64,000 bases of DNA from Cycas panzhihuaensis (lineage: Eukaryota > Cycadophyta). The notes under the pieces were generated by a model. It was given only the letters and a program-made list of their open reading frames with translations, did not search any database and was not told the origin of the DNA. The stretch's first letter is position 1; every line of letters starts with the position of its first letter. The translations under genes and the position numbers were made by a program. The DNA is taken from assembly GCA_023213395.1 (NCBI GenBank), contig CM041465.1:135291741-135355740 (forward strand), read 5' to 3'. Below, in pieces: positions 1-11,699 of the stretch.

Positions 1-300
1 ATTTGCCTTCTTCATCTAGGAGGGACAGTTCTGTCTGTACCTGTACACAATTTTTAATTTTTCTTTTGAGACAAGAAACATGAAATACATTGTGTAGCTT
101 TGAAGTTGGAAGTTCCAAGGCATAAGCCACTTCGCCAATTCTCTATGTAATCTGGAAAGGTCCATAAAATCGAGGACTCAATTTCTGCTTTTGAGAAGTT
201 TTCAATGATGCTTGCTTGTATGGTTGTAATCTTACACAAACTCAATCTCCGATTTCAAATATTCTTTCTGTACGATTTTTATCAGCTTGTTGTTTCATAC
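1..300 (-). pseudogene. Integrase C-terminal part of element A (degenerate)
   Basis: Minus-strand translation in broken frames shows the usual gypsy integrase tail: a run rich in lysine and leucine followed by a PRFYGPFQI-like motif and an F-H-V-S motif near position 60. This region binds DNA and, in chromoviruses, leads into a chromodomain. Any chromodomain would lie outside the window. Stops interrupt the frame, and the segment is joined to the integrase core to its right. Confidence 0.7.
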
Positions 301-322
301 GGTTTCTGGCTTCTTCTAAATG

Positions 323-1100
323 TCATTTTAATATTTGAAGGATATTTTGTGATTCCTGGAGATAGTCGTTAACCGCTGGAACCTTATTATCCAATTTTAA
401 CCAATCTTTTAATTGAGTTGGTTGATAGCCATATAATGCTTGATATGGGGTCATTTTAATGGACGAGTGGTATGAAGAGTTATACCATGCTTCAGCTAAA
501 TGTAACCATTTGACCCATAAATGCTGCTTATCTGTGACATAATTTCGTAAATAAGTCTCTAACCCTTTATTAACTGCTTCCGTTTGTCCATCTGTTTGCG
601 GATGATAACTGGTACTCATATTTAATCTTGTACCTACTTACCGAAACATTTCTTGCCAGAAATGGCTTAAAAATTTTGGATCTCTATCACTAATAATGGT
701 TTTCGGAAACCCATGTAACTTATAAATTTCTTTGATAAATACTTCAGCTAACTGTTGAGCTTTGTAGTTAGATTGAATAGGTATAAAATGAGCAAACTTT
801 GTTAAACGATCCACCACCACATAAATAGCATCTTTCCCTTCTGATTTTGGCAATCCAGTGATAAAATCCATGCTAATGCTTTCCCATTTTTATTGCGGAA
901 TCGGAAGAGGTTGGAGCAACCCAGGAGTAGCAACACGTTCGTACTTATTGACTTGATATACAACACATTCAGCTACAAATTTCATTATATCTTTTTTCAT
1001 TCCTTTCCAGAAAAACGATTGTTTGACTCGCAAATATGTTTTATAAAATCCTTCATGACCAGCAGCGAGAACTACATGTGCTTCAATCAATATTTTGTTA
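323..1100 (-). pseudogene. Integrase zinc-binding and catalytic core of element A (degenerate)
   Basis: Three adjoining minus-strand frames (890-1090, 638-871, 323-619) make up a gypsy integrase, the enzyme that inserts element cDNA into the chromosome. The N-terminal HHCC zinc-binding region is at 890-1090. Its two histidines and first cysteine are present, but the last cysteine reads tyrosine (CVVYQ). The core begins MDFITGLPKS. The DDE residues are visible as D in VVVDRLTKF, D in ISDRDPKF and E in GQTEAVNKG. The catalytic triad is therefore retained although the frame is broken between the pieces. The neighbours are RNase H on the right and the C-terminal tail on the left, in normal gypsy order. 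Confidence 0.88.
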
Positions 1101-1370
1101 CGGAAAGTTGATTTTGGTCCTAAGAATATCCATCCCTTATACCATAAAATATCATTCCTCCATTCAAAATTTTCTTCTTTTCCTTGTTAAATTCTTTGAA
1201 TGAGTTGTTCAATGTCAGGATCTTTCACATATTCTGATTGTAAATCCATGATCCATACTGGTTCTATCATTGAGACAGCTTTTAATTGAGACTCTGGATT
1301 CTCTTCTTCCTTCCGAGATAAGGCATCAGCTACTACATTATTTTTTCCCTTTTTATATGTTATATCGAAA

Positions 1371-1805
1371 TCAAATGCCTGGATTTTCTTGATCCATTTT
1401 GTTGTTCAGGGATAGTTCTTTTGTTTTAATAAATATTGTGGTATTGTGATCTGTCTTGACTATAAATTTGCTACCTAATAAATACTGACGCCATTTAATT
1501 AAGGCGTGTATAATGGCTAACATTTCCTTATCATAAGTTGACTTGAGAATTTCTCGGCTGTTTAGCTTCCTACTCTCAAAAGCAATGGGTTTGCCTTCTT
1601 GCATCAGTACTGCACCAATTCTTGTTCCTGATGCATCACATTCTATTATAAAAGTTTTGGAAAAATCAGGCGTCGTAAGTGCTGGCAATTGGATCATTAT
1701 TTGCTTGATTTGTTCGAAACATTTTGTTGCTTCTTCATTCCATTGAAAAGAATCCTTTTTTAATAAACAAGTTAAGACAGAGGTTTTTTGTGCATAGTTT
1801 TTCAT
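1371..1805 (-). pseudogene. Gypsy RNase H of element A (degenerate)
   Basis: A 144-codon minus-strand frame carries the gypsy RNase H, which removes RNA from the RNA:DNA hybrid during reverse transcription. Acidic residues are visible as D in IIECDASGTRIGAVL, E in YDKEMLAI and D in VKTDHNT. The last part of the domain is frameshifted near 1371. It follows the RT directly, as expected. The N-terminal stretch KCFEQIKQ is the RT-RNase H connection region. Confidence 0.88.
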
Positions 1806-1841
1806 AAAGCATCGATAATATCCTATTAAACCCAGAAAACC

Positions 1842-2560
1842 TCAGAGTTTCGTAATCGTTTTGGGTATCGGCCATTCTTGAATTGCTTTAACTTTTCCTG
1901 GGTCAGCTCTAATTCCTTCTTTTGATATAAGATGACCCAGATATTCTATTTCTTTCATTCCAAAATAACATTTTGATTTGTTAGCATAAAATCTTTGTTC
2001 CTTTAAGGCGTTTAGCACTTGATCCAGGTGATTCATATGTTCTTCCCATTGCTTACTAAATATTAATATGTCATCGAAGAAGACTAAGACAAACTTCCTC
2101 AAGAAAGGTTTTAAAACTTGATTCATTATAGCTTGGAATGTAGCTGGCGCATTAGTTAAGCCAAAGGGCATTACCTTGAACTCATAATGACCATGATGAG
2201 TACTGAAAGCTATTTTGTATGTATCTTCTAGTTTAATGTGAATTTGATGATAGCCTGATTTTAAATCAATTTTAGAAAAATATTCTGCTCCATGTAATTT
2301 GTCTAGTAATTCATCGATTCTGGGTATAGGAAATTTATTCTTTATTGTAACCTTATTTAGTGCTCAATAATCTATGCACATACGGTATGATCCATCTTTT
2401 TTTCTTACCAAGATTACTGGTGCTGCAAATGGGCTTTTACTAGGAGTTATTGCTCCTATGTCTAATAATTCTTGTACAATCTTTTCAATCTCATTCCGAT
2501 AATGATGTGGTTGTTTATAAGGCCGAATAACAATTGGATTAGCACCTGCTTCTAATTCAA
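1842..2560 (-). pseudogene. Reverse transcriptase of element A (degenerate)
   Basis: The minus strand encodes a gypsy RT palm and fingers in more than one segment. The right half (about 2172-2560) carries IRPYKQPHHY and DLKSGYHQI, with the first catalytic aspartate in FSKIDLK. It has an in-frame stop just after CIDY where an arginine is usual. The left half (1842-2171) is open for 109 codons and carries MPFGLTNAPATFQ and the active-site box FFDD within VLVFFDDILIFS. The product would copy element RNA into DNA in the virus-like particle. All main motifs survive, but the stop near 2366 would truncate it. Confidence 0.92.
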
Positions 2561-2752
2561 TTTGATGTTCACAACCTCTGCGGTGGTAACCGCCGGAAGA
2601 TTTTGAAAAAGTTATTTATGGTTGTGGATGAGTTTTTGGAGATGATTTTGTTGTATAGTTGGTTTAATTTACTTTGGATCGAAAAAGTTGAGCCATCATA
2701 CCACGATGGCCTTTCTTCATTAATTTTTCCATTTTTACAAGATATTAGTTGG

Positions 2753-3169
2753 CTATTTCCGGTTTTCTCCTTGAAGGATGATAATTCTTCCATCTTTCTT
2801 ATACCTCATAAATAATTCTTCAAGATTCATTTCAAAAGTTCCCAAGGTTCGTAACCATTGACTCCCTAGAACAATATCTACTCCACCCACATCTAGCACA
2901 TAAAAGTTTTCTTTGAGAATAACGTCACCAATAGTTATTTTAAGGTTCTCCATCATTCCTTGTCCAGATATAACTTGTCACCCTCCAACACTTACTTGAA
3001 AAGGGGTTGTTCTAGAAGGAAATAATTTTAATTGTTGAGCGGAAATTCTATCGATAAAATTGTGAGTACTTCCTGGATCGATCAAAATCGTGATAGCTTG
3101 ATTTTTAACAAATCCTCTTAATTTAAGCGTGTCTGATCTTGTCAATCCACTCATTGCTGAGAATGACAT
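2753..3169 (-). pseudogene. Aspartic protease of element A (degenerate)
   Basis: Two minus-strand frames (2978-3169 and 2753-2956) form a retroviral-type pepsin-like protease that would cleave the gag-pol polyprotein. The active-site loop reads ILIDPGSTHNFID. The usual form is D-S-G or D-T-G, so the residue after the catalytic aspartate is changed to proline here. The C-terminal motif VDIVLGSQWLRTLG matches the conserved LG-x-x-WL-x-x-LG strand of plant gypsy proteases. A stop separates the two parts near 2975. Confidence 0.85.
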
Positions 3170-3299
3170 TTTTAATGTATCTTCCTCCTGGTTACATTGA
3201 TATCCCTGATTTTCAATGTTTTCTTGGTCACATTCGGTATCATTTTCTTCTTCAACTTCCTCATCCTCTGCTACCGGAGATAACTCAATTGTGTATAAT

Positions 3300-4386
3300 T
3301 GATTTTTTTGATATTTATGATTCGGAGTCCACTTTTCCGCACACCTAAAACAGAGATTCTTTTTTCGTAATTCTTCTTGCTTGGCTCTTGTTCTTTGAAG
3401 TAATGGTTTAATTGGTCGATTAACTCTGTTAGGTATGAAACCAGGTCGTGTAGTGGGAGGAGGATTAGGATGAGCATACAGAGGAATATAAGGTCTCGTT
3501 CTTGCCTTCTTTAATTAATTGATCTTACCTTCCTAAAGTTTGGCTAGTTATATTGCCTTATTTAGATCCTGAGGTTCTTGAATTTTAACATCGGCTTGGA
3601 TCTCAGTCATCAAACCATCAATATATAGCTAGATAAGTCGATTAACCAGAATATCATCTAACACATAACTTAATCTTGTAAATGCTGTGCTATATTCTTC
3701 CATCGAACCAATTTGTTTTAATCTTCGTAACTCACAATAGTAATCACGGTTAGATACAGTTTCAAATCGTTTGATGAATAGGCTTACAAACTCTTGCCAG
3801 GTAGGTAATTGATCTCGAAAAGAAGTTCGTTCGAGACAGTGCCACCATTCACATGCTATTCCGTCCATATGTAAAGTGGCTATCGAAACTCGTTCTACTA
3901 ACTCAATCTCCATTAAGCGAAAATAGTTTTCTATTTGTTGTATCCACCCTCTTGGTTCATGTGACTTTTGCTCCATACTGAAACGTTGTATAATTATTTT
4001 TTCTAATTTTTTCTATTTTGCAGGCAGTTAAAGTAAGCTTGAAAACCCACTATCTTATGTTCTTCAGGGGTTAAATTCCGGTATTCATTAAGATATTTTC
4101 TAATAGCCTCATTTTCTAAATTAATTGAAGATATTTGAGGACTCAACCGATTTCTTGTAGTTTGGTGTCTGATATGTGATTGGCGGCTCATTGCCTCATC
4201 TTCTGAATCTGGCACAATCATATCTTCCTTCCTACTTGTCGCTATAATTGTTAATTTATCCAAAATTTGATGTAGAGTATGATTCAAAAGAGCATTTGAC
4301 GTCTGAACCGCATTGTGAATTGCTTGAGTGATTGGTTCAACAATTTCTTTTTGAATGGCGTTGTCTGCCATATCTTCAGTATTCAT
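3300..4386 (-). pseudogene. Gag polyprotein of element A (degenerate)
   Basis: Gag starts with an ATG at 4386 (MNTEDMADNAIQ). The capsid-like segment (3629-3976) carries PRGWIQQIENYFRLM and WHCLERTSFRDQLPTWQEF, typical of the retrotransposon gag family. A nucleocapsid zinc knuckle lies near 3316-3357 and reads CFRCAEKWTPNHKY. The final cysteine of the motif is replaced by tyrosine, which would spoil zinc binding. Stops near 3980 and 3620 divide the frame. Gag would build the particle and package RNA. Confidence 0.85.
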
Positions 4387-5189
4387 TATTTTAATAATTG
4401 TGTAAGTACGATTCCACTGCCTTTCTATCGTGTTTGTTTGACTTCAGAATAATATTCCCTCTGTTTGACTAAAATTTAAACCTGCATATGACAGAAATGA
4501 TGGATACGTAAACTACTTCACTTGACTTAGAGGTTATATACGTTTTATATTTTTGATATGTAAAATGTGATGTATTTATGTGTATATTAAAGATATAGTT
4601 TTAGAAGATCATAAATATAAAGTGATGAATATATAATGTAATGATATTAAATGATTATGTTATACCTATAACAATAGTATAGAAAATAATATAAATGTTG
4701 ATTAATAAAGTGCAACGTAAAAAAAATTTCCACTATAAGATGATTTAAAGGAATTAAAATTTTATAACTATTGTAAAATATGATAATTTATATGATATAG
4801 TTAATTTAATATAATGTGATATAAAGTTCTTAATAGAATATGTTATATAAATGATATTATTAATATATAAGTAACAATCTCAATTTATATCTATTCTTAA
4901 TTGTATTTTTTTATTTTCCTAAAACTTAATATATATATGTATATTACTTATAATATACCTATAATTTTCGTGATATATCAAATAAGTTATCAAAATGCTA
5001 TCTTATATTAATATATATACATATATTAATTTTGTAATGTAATAAACTAAATATATTAAATATATAAAATAATTTTAATAATCTATTATACTACGCAATA
5101 TATAGTGAGGGTTCTCAAACTTTAATATATATAATGATATAACCCGACGACTAGTACGTATATAGTATACGGGCAGCAAAAATCACAAC

Positions 5190-5270
5190 GCCCTCTTAAT
5201 GACTACGGTTGGCAATGCTCTCTTAATGACTACGGCTGGCAATGCCCTCTTAATGACTACAGTTGTCTAT
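5190..5270 (+). repeat. Three tandem 27-bp repeats
   Basis: Units at 5190-5216, 5217-5243 and 5244-5270 share the core CTCTTAATGACTACGG. The third copy is more diverged at its end. The position upstream of a TATA-like box suggests an enhancer array of an LTR U3 region, which is inference. Confidence 0.85.
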
Positions 5271-5667
5271 GACTAAGAAATAAGACAGATGAACAGACCA
5301 GAGAATTCCAAATTGGCGAAGAAGGTAATGACGCAAAGAATGACGTGATGGACGACGCAATGATCAGACGGACAGAAGATGCAGAGGAGGACGAAGGAAG
5401 CAAGACTAGGGCGAAGGACGCAAGGGCGCAAGCAGACGTCGAAACGCAGGTAGGGACAAATGGAACAGAAGAGAAGATGGATTAATGCGGATGCGTAGAG
5501 GGATAATTCCCAGCGGCTGCGTTAATGCAGCTATATAGAATAACCGCGATAGCAGAATGGCCGTCACTCAAAGATAACAGTCACGTGGCTGGGTAGAATG
5601 TCATGCGGAGATAGCAGTCAGCCAAATCGGAAGACTGTAATAGAGAATCTCAAGAATCACCTCGGAC

Positions 5668-5674
5668 TTATAAG
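5668..5674 (+). promoter_or_regulatory. TATA-like box in the block within the A leader
   Basis: TTATAAG on the plus strand, in a GC-richer setting about 400 bp downstream of the tandem repeats. It could be the promoter of an inserted LTR. Support is limited to the motif and its context. Confidence 0.3.
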
Positions 5675-5913
5675 CGGACACGGGATGAGCAATGTGTGAT
5701 GACCAAGGACAGATTAGTGTAGGCTAGAGAATTTATTGTTGCCAAATATCTTCCGAGTAGTGCCTATAAGATGTTGTTCAGAAATGATAATATTCAGAAT
5801 GTTGCTTGACTTGCTTCAGGTGTCTTATTCACCCGGGATGTCACTTAATCAAATATATTCAAGTCAGGATGAATGGTGGATTATAGAGGGTGATGATCAA
5901 GGCCAGAAAAGAT

Positions 5914-5925
5914 GCTCTGATACCA
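5914..5925 (-). other. Primer-binding site of element A (initiator-Met tRNA type)
   Basis: The minus strand reads TGGTATCAGAGC, a perfect match to the common plant initiator-Met primer-binding site. It lies two bases from the end of the 5' LTR. It fixes the element's orientation and the LTR boundary. Confidence 0.93.
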
Positions 5926-5927
5926 CT

Positions 5928-6182
5928 TGTTACGACCCTTGTTCGTAACCAGGCCCAATCATTAATTTACCCAAAAGAGTACATAGGTGAGCACAAGAAT
6001 ACTTGATTTGATAAATAGTCAAAGACTGTATTTGATTGATAAAAGTTGAATTGATGTTCAGATTACATTTTGGGACCAATTTTATATGCATATTGGGCCC
6101 TTTTACAGAAGGTTATGCCCTTTCAATAGCACCTATTCATTTAATAATTAATTAATTAATCTTTTTAAGGAGGCTCATAACA
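5928..6182 (-). repeat. 5' LTR of element A (255 bp)
   Basis: On the plus strand it begins TGTTACGACC and ends GGCTCATAACA, so it has TG...CA ends inside a short imperfect inverted repeat. The primer-binding site abuts the left end. The bases to the right (ACCTT, 6183-6187) are the expected target duplication, but the matching copy is outside the window. Confidence 0.82.
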
Positions 6183-7258
6183 ACCTTAGTCTTGGGGGGC
6201 TACTAAGAAGTGAGTCAAAGACATATTGATAGTTGGTGAGGATGGGTTGGATGTCAGTGTGAATGTTAACTAGAGATTGAATATTACTAATGTGAACTAT
6301 GTAACCAATACTACTATTTAATTATCAGCTTATTTATTTTGGGATGAAGAGTTTATTGGGAGGTGGTTAGAGTTTATATAATTTGTGGGTTTATCCAAAG
6401 TGGTCTTTAAATAGAATGAATATGTTGGAGGATGAATTATTAGTGTTGTACATGCCTAGGGTTTGGAGCCATTAAACTCCTAAGATAGCATTATATCCAC
6501 CTATAGAAAGGGCATAAAAATCAAAATCTAATCAGTATATACCAATTTAGATATGGATATGTTTAATAAGGCCTGCACAATGGAATTTATAGTGCCCTGG
6601 TAAAGAGTAGTTAAACCCAGGATTTGATACTATGTATAGGTTAAGTTGTCTAGCCAGGGAGATATCAATGAGGTTAAGCAATACATCACTGTCGATCAAG
6701 ATGGTTATATGGATCTTTTTTAATGTACCTTTGATGTGGAGGGGTTTAGGGTAAGGTGCAGACTAGATAGTCAAGGAGCAATAGAAGGAGAAACTTTATG
6801 TTCAAATTTAGGATCTATGAGAGAATCAATGATGGGGTCTTCCTAAGGCTCAATATCTATATCTGGATCTTCATCAATCAAGATTATAGGATCAATAGTG
6901 AAGACTATACATTTGGCTTTACATACCTTACCATATTCAAAAGTCTATTTCTCTACACATCAGATGCAAAGGTATGCTTCCCAACATCCTTTGGCTTTAG
7001 TGGTAATCACTTACTCATACCCTATAGTTTGTTCAATTAGTGGTCATTTCACTATAGGACATTTTTCTATAAGGTGATCATCCCGACGATCCTTGCATCA
7101 GATCATGGTCATTGTGTATCTGATGGGTAGGACCGTGGGTACTAAGGTGTATCCCATTGAGAAGTGAAAGTGCACTCTACTATAAATTCTACTTCAACTA
7201 TATTTTTCATGGTTATATCCCATCTTAAAGTGTTTAGTAGGGATGTTTTCAAGTACAT
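6183..7258 (-). pseudogene. Protease region of gypsy element B (fragment)
   Basis: Broken minus-strand frames continue the gag of element B, which resumes at 12023. Near 7257 the reading MYLKTSLLNTLR picks up where the 12-kb gag fragment stops. A degenerate knuckle-like region follows near 7080. Around 6667-6714 a protease loop reads ILIDSDVLLNLID, where the essential glycine of D-S-G has become aspartate. The strand YNAILGV-WLQTLG near 6450-6480 is the conserved C-terminal protease motif. The fragment ends at the LTR of element A, which inserted here; the rest of B's pol lies left of the window. Confidence 0.68.
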
Positions 7259-7594
7259 TATAGGTTTGTGGTAACAAGAAGAGTAGAGCAATAAACCCAA
7301 AATACTTCAATCCATATTGGAAAACATGCGAAATATCATTTGCATTAACCCATATTGCTCAAAGTACATGAAACTTCCTTGAATAGGTGGTGTTGATGAA
7401 CATCGAGGGAGTTAACCTTATGAAATATATAGTTTTGAGGGACGAGGGAAACCTCCTCAACCTCCAATTCAAATTATTATAAAATAATACACAATATTAT
7501 ATATACCTTACCTTACTTACCTTTGAGACTTGTGCGTTGTATACTCTAATGTGGGATCATGTGATAAGTATTAATCCAACATTCTCCCCCTTAA
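7259..7594 (-). repeat. 3' LTR of element C, with polypurine tract at 7582-7594
   Basis: The LTR runs 7259-7581. On the plus strand it starts TATAGGTTTGTGG, where the other copy has TGTAGG, and ends CCAACA. The adjoining polypurine tract on the minus strand reads TTAAGGGGGAGAA, the usual primer for plus-strand synthesis. The two LTRs align over their full length with scattered substitutions. Confidence 0.88.
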
Positions 7595-7689
7595 TGGTCA
7601 TCGTGTACATCTTTATCTTCTCCTTGAACTTGTGATATTTAAACTTGAGGAAGACTTTGAATACTTGTCCTTTTGCTTTATCATCATTC

Positions 7690-8293
7690 ATCAAGTGGTC
7701 ATTAACTTATCTTGTCATCCTTTCAGTAATGTATGTCTCTTTAGTATTATGTGGTTCAAATGATCTCCTGTAAGTGTGATGTACTTCAAATGGGAATCAG
7801 TGGCTGCAGCTTTGACTTTATCTTCTAGAATCTTTGTTTTAGTAATCATGTCATAAGTTTTCTCCCCCTTAAATGAAAGATCATCTTTATGTATATCAAT
7901 ATGATCGTTCATTTAACTTGAGCCTTCTTTATTAGTCTTCTCAACATAATAAACCTACTCTAACATCTGTTTTACATTTACAACATCATCATAGTTAAAC
8001 TCATTTATATTGAGGGTTTCCTCCCCATAAATAGATGCTAAGCTATCCCATACAGATTTGGATGTGGTTATTTCACAAATATTAGAAAAAGCATTGTCAT
8101 CTATGGTGAAAAATAATATGGCTAAGGTCTCATTATCCTTCTTTAGATCTTCTTTAATATTTTATTCATATCCATCTTTGATATATTTCTAAATATCATG
8201 TATAATAAAGTATGTTTGCATTATTTTACTCTATCTTTGAAAATCATTGCTATCAAATATAGGAAATATTATCTTATTTAGATTCATTGCCAT
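7690..8293 (-). pseudogene. Copia-type gag remnant of element C
   Basis: From an ATG at 8293 the minus strand reads MAMNLNKIIFPIFD, then a degenerate copia gag (UBN2-like) with VWDSLASIYGEE near 8040. An open stretch of 65 codons follows (7715-7912), containing DMITKTKILEDKVKAA. Stops divide it. It would have made the particle shell. Unusually, it lies directly before the 3' LTR with no pol in between, suggesting a large deletion downstream of gag. Confidence 0.62.
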
Positions 8294-11200
8294 TGTAAAA
8301 GGACTTTAGTATATAATAAAAAAGTATGATTTTTAAATACGAAGACAAATCCTTAAATGAACACTTATGATTTTTAATACACTTATGATAAATAAAGTAA
8401 ATGATAAAGATATTCCTTCTAAATAACCCAAAAAGAATGTAAGCCAATGTCTTTTAAAAAATAATTAATCAATAATGAAAATAGATTATCAACGATGTAG
8501 TCTTGCTTAGGATTTTAAAAGGTTCCTTTTATATAAAAAAAAAAACTTGAATGAAGAACAATATCCTCGAAGCAAGAATAAATAAGTGATATAATAAACT
8601 TTTGAAGGAAATATTCAAGTAATAACCTCTTTGATAAACTAAAAAGAAATGCAATACCTTTGAAATTAAAATATTCTTTTGAAAATAAAGTGCACAAGTA
8701 CTTATATGCAAATTTTATAAGTGAAATAATGAATCAATAAAGCTTTAAGAAGTGAACTTTTGATGCATATAATGGTCAAGAAATGACTTGTAATTATGCT
8801 TGTGTTATACACTTTTCAAAAAAAAAAAAAAGCCTTTAAAATGAATAAGAAAGCTAATCTTAGGATGTATGATTGCAAATACTCTTTGAAATAAGATGCT
8901 CAAATAAGAAGAAGTTCCTTTGTAGATTTATAAGCAAACTATAATAGAATCTTTCATGTAAATTAAAAGAGACCTTTAAGTATGCAAATTTAAAATAAAG
9001 TCCCTTTGATGATGAAAAATAGAGAGGATTGAGCAAAGAAATGACATTTTTTTCAATGCAAAATGAGTAATTATTCTTTTTGAAAATGGTAAAAATAAAG
9101 AGCTAAAATATAAATTTGCCTTTAATAATATAAATGCTTGAAGAAAGATAACTTTCTTATTGAAAATAAACAACTAATGAACTTTTATTCAAATAAATAA
9201 TATTGATGAAATACACATTTCTTTTTCTATTTTGATATGATAAAGAAACAATAAAGATATATATATATGCCTCTTTTGAATGCTTTTAGCAAATATAAAT
9301 TTAAATTATATTTAATACAATGAAGTATTTGAATAAATCTTCAAGTTTTCCAATAGAGATAAGTGGCTCAACTAAGTCAATTGAAAATGAAATGAATTCC
9401 TTTTCAAATATATAGGAGATAATTTACTATCTTTTTTACCACAAGTAAAGATGTATAAGGCAAGAATTCTGAAATATATACTTTTCTTTAAAATGATAAA
9501 AAATATTAAGACAAGCTTCCACTAAGAGAGTTCAAAAATAAATAAATGTACTAGTTTTGATATGTAAGCCCACTTATCTTGTTGATCACTTTAGGTGTAT
9601 GAAATCTATCTTTTACTGTAAGTCATCTTAGAAAGAACTATACAAGAGCCAAATAAAATCTTAAAAAATGTATAATGAATGATGAATAAAGTAAATATAA
9701 CCTAGTTGAAATAAAAACTCCTTAAAGAGTTAAGGAAATAAGCCTATTAGGGTAAAACTGGATGCTCAAGTTTACTAGCTCCAAAGTCTTGCTAAATAAT
9801 ATCAAATTAAATGAAACTATACTAGATTGAAGAATATTAAAATATCTTTCCAATGGATGACCATTTAGAAAATAGATTTGACCGTTTAGAAAACAGGCTC
9901 CTGCAACTTAAGATATTAATGATAAAGTGAAATGACCCCTTTTTGGGGCTTAACCAGAGCTAAGGGGATCAAAAGATTACGAAATACTGAGAAAACTTTA
10001 TAAATAATGCAAAGAAGATCATATATAAATTAGAAGCTTCTTAATATGCCTTAAGTTGATTAAACTTAAGAAATAGTGTTTAAAAAATATAAAATAATAA
10101 AAAACTAAGAGTACTTGAGTACCTTAACTTTATTAACTTTGAACATCTGCAAAAAGGCTTCAAAACTTATAAATAAATATATTAATATAAGGAGAAATGA
10201 GTCAACTTTCCAACAAAACTAATGGATTTGAAATTAGATTTTGAATAAGGAAGATATAATAAAAATTATACAATGACCTTTTTATGTTTAATGAATTAAA
10301 GACTAAAAAAAAGGTTGATTTTAGATCATCAAAAATAGGTCAAATCAGATCAAAAAATAACAAGTAGTTATAGCCCTCAAAATTCCAGTCACAATGGAAT
10401 AGGTTTTGTAAAAAATCGGTACTCCAGCAAGAAGTTATAGAAGAAAAACACCATGTACACTATATAAGAAAAATAAATTAAAAAAATAAAAAAGGAAATT
10501 TTATAAACTTAGATTGGCCCCTTTAAAAAATCAAGCTAGAAGTCACATAAACGTGATGGGACTGGGGACTAGCTCCTAAGGGGGCTTAAGCCTTATCAAA
10601 AGGAATTGAAATTTTTATAAATAATGTTTAAATATTTATAAACATTAGTAATAATAAAATAAACATGATTTATAAAACTGAATTAAACAACAGACGGTGT
10701 GACCTATATAGTGGAATGGGAGGATCAAATAAAGTGAAAGATCAATCAGATTAATTGATCTAAAGGCACACAAGGGAGGTGATATGATCCTCCATCCTGA
10801 TTTGGCCTGAACATGATTAAATTTTTTTTATTTTATACTTGTTAAAACCAAAAGGAAGGATGCCAAAGAACAACGACTGTGCAGAGACCCTAGAGGGTAA
10901 GTAGAGGCCTAAAAATAAATTAAATCGATCAAAGCTCCATGCGAGTTGAGATGCAAATAGAGGACTATCTAGCCACTACTAAAACCGGGCCAAGAAAGGC
11001 GAAGGAAAAATGATTAAAGATATATATTTTTTATGAAAAATAAGGAGGGCAGATTCACAATGAGAGCATAGTGAGAAAATACTAACAAAATTGATTTAAT
11101 AATCAGATATTTAAGTTAGAGTGACTCTACTGAGGGAACCTAGGTAGAGAGAACCAGATTTTATAAAAATATTTTAAAAATATTTAAGAAAAATAAAGAA

Positions 11201-11682
11201 GAATAGTGAAAACCATTAAACGAGAGCCGAGATCTTTCTCTATAAGATATGAAACGAGACAAAATTTGATAGGTAATGAGGTATCTTGGGCAACAAGGGG
11301 CTCATAAAATTTCATGACGAACTAATGCTTGTGTGCTGAGAATGGGCCTGCAGACCAAAAGGAAGCCAAACAGAGTGACTGGCAAACAAACTAAAGAAAC
11401 TCATAACATAATCAATGAAAACATAAACAGTTTCTTCCACTAGCTCACTAGTTCAGTAAGGAACACAACGAGTAGTTATATGCTTGGGTTTTGAGCACTA
11501 GATTTTATGCATAGGCCTACCGAATCAAGGCTATATAGTCACCCCAAAATAAATGTGAGATAAAAATGTGAATTGAAAATATTAATCGAAATAACTTTAG
11601 AATATATAAAGTTAAACTTTAATATATTGAAACCAAACCAACGTAGCTGAAGACGAGCTGTGAGATAACTGAGCAATAATGT
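8294..11682. other. Long A-rich non-coding interior of element C
   Basis: This is 3.4 kb between the primer-binding site and gag. It is rich in A and T with short T and A runs and an (AT)n stretch near 9258. Open frames are all below about 70 codons and none resembles a known domain. No further LTR pair was found inside. It may be an expanded leader, as in large non-autonomous derivatives, or may hide an insertion too decayed to see. Confidence 0.5.
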
Positions 11683-11699
11683 GGCACTTTGATACCAAA
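11683..11699 (-). other. Primer-binding site of element C
   Basis: The minus strand reads TTTGGTATCAAAGTGCC directly after the LTR. It matches the Met-tRNA type site TGGTATCAGAGC with one change in the core. Confidence 0.8.

Larger units (their letters stand above)
4387..5913. other. Leader of element A with an embedded, compositionally distinct block
   Basis: This is 1.5 kb between gag and the primer-binding site, unusually long for this kind of element. About 4440-5150 is extremely AT-rich with no coding signal. About 5150-5760 is much richer in G and C, with three 27-bp tandem repeats and a TATA-like box on the plus strand. The second block looks like a plus-oriented solo LTR or other insertion, but its termini and target duplication were not found. 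Confidence 0.45.
1..6182 (-). mobile_element. Element A: Ty3/gypsy retrotransposon, chromovirus-like, truncated by the window edge
   Basis: Minus-strand LTR retrotransposon. From right to left it reads 5' LTR (5928-6182), primer-binding site, a long leader, gag, protease, reverse transcriptase, RNase H and integrase, which is the gypsy gene order. The integrase C-terminus and 3' LTR lie beyond position 1. Every domain is broken by stops or frameshifts, so the copy is dead. The 255-bp LTR, the initiator-Met-type primer site and the gag knuckle of the CxxC-E-K-W type suggest a chromovirus, perhaps the Reina group. That assignment is inference, because the chromodomain region is not in the window. 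A sits inside the older gypsy element B: B protease sequence begins immediately right of the LTR. Confidence 0.9.

Noticed and set aside
5190-5270. CRISPR-like direct repeats
   Set aside because: The three units are strictly tandem without spacers, and the window is plant nuclear DNA.
5736-5948. 70-codon plus-strand frame running into the LTR of element A
   Set aside because: It covers the primer-binding site and LTR edge of a minus-strand element and has no recognisable domain.
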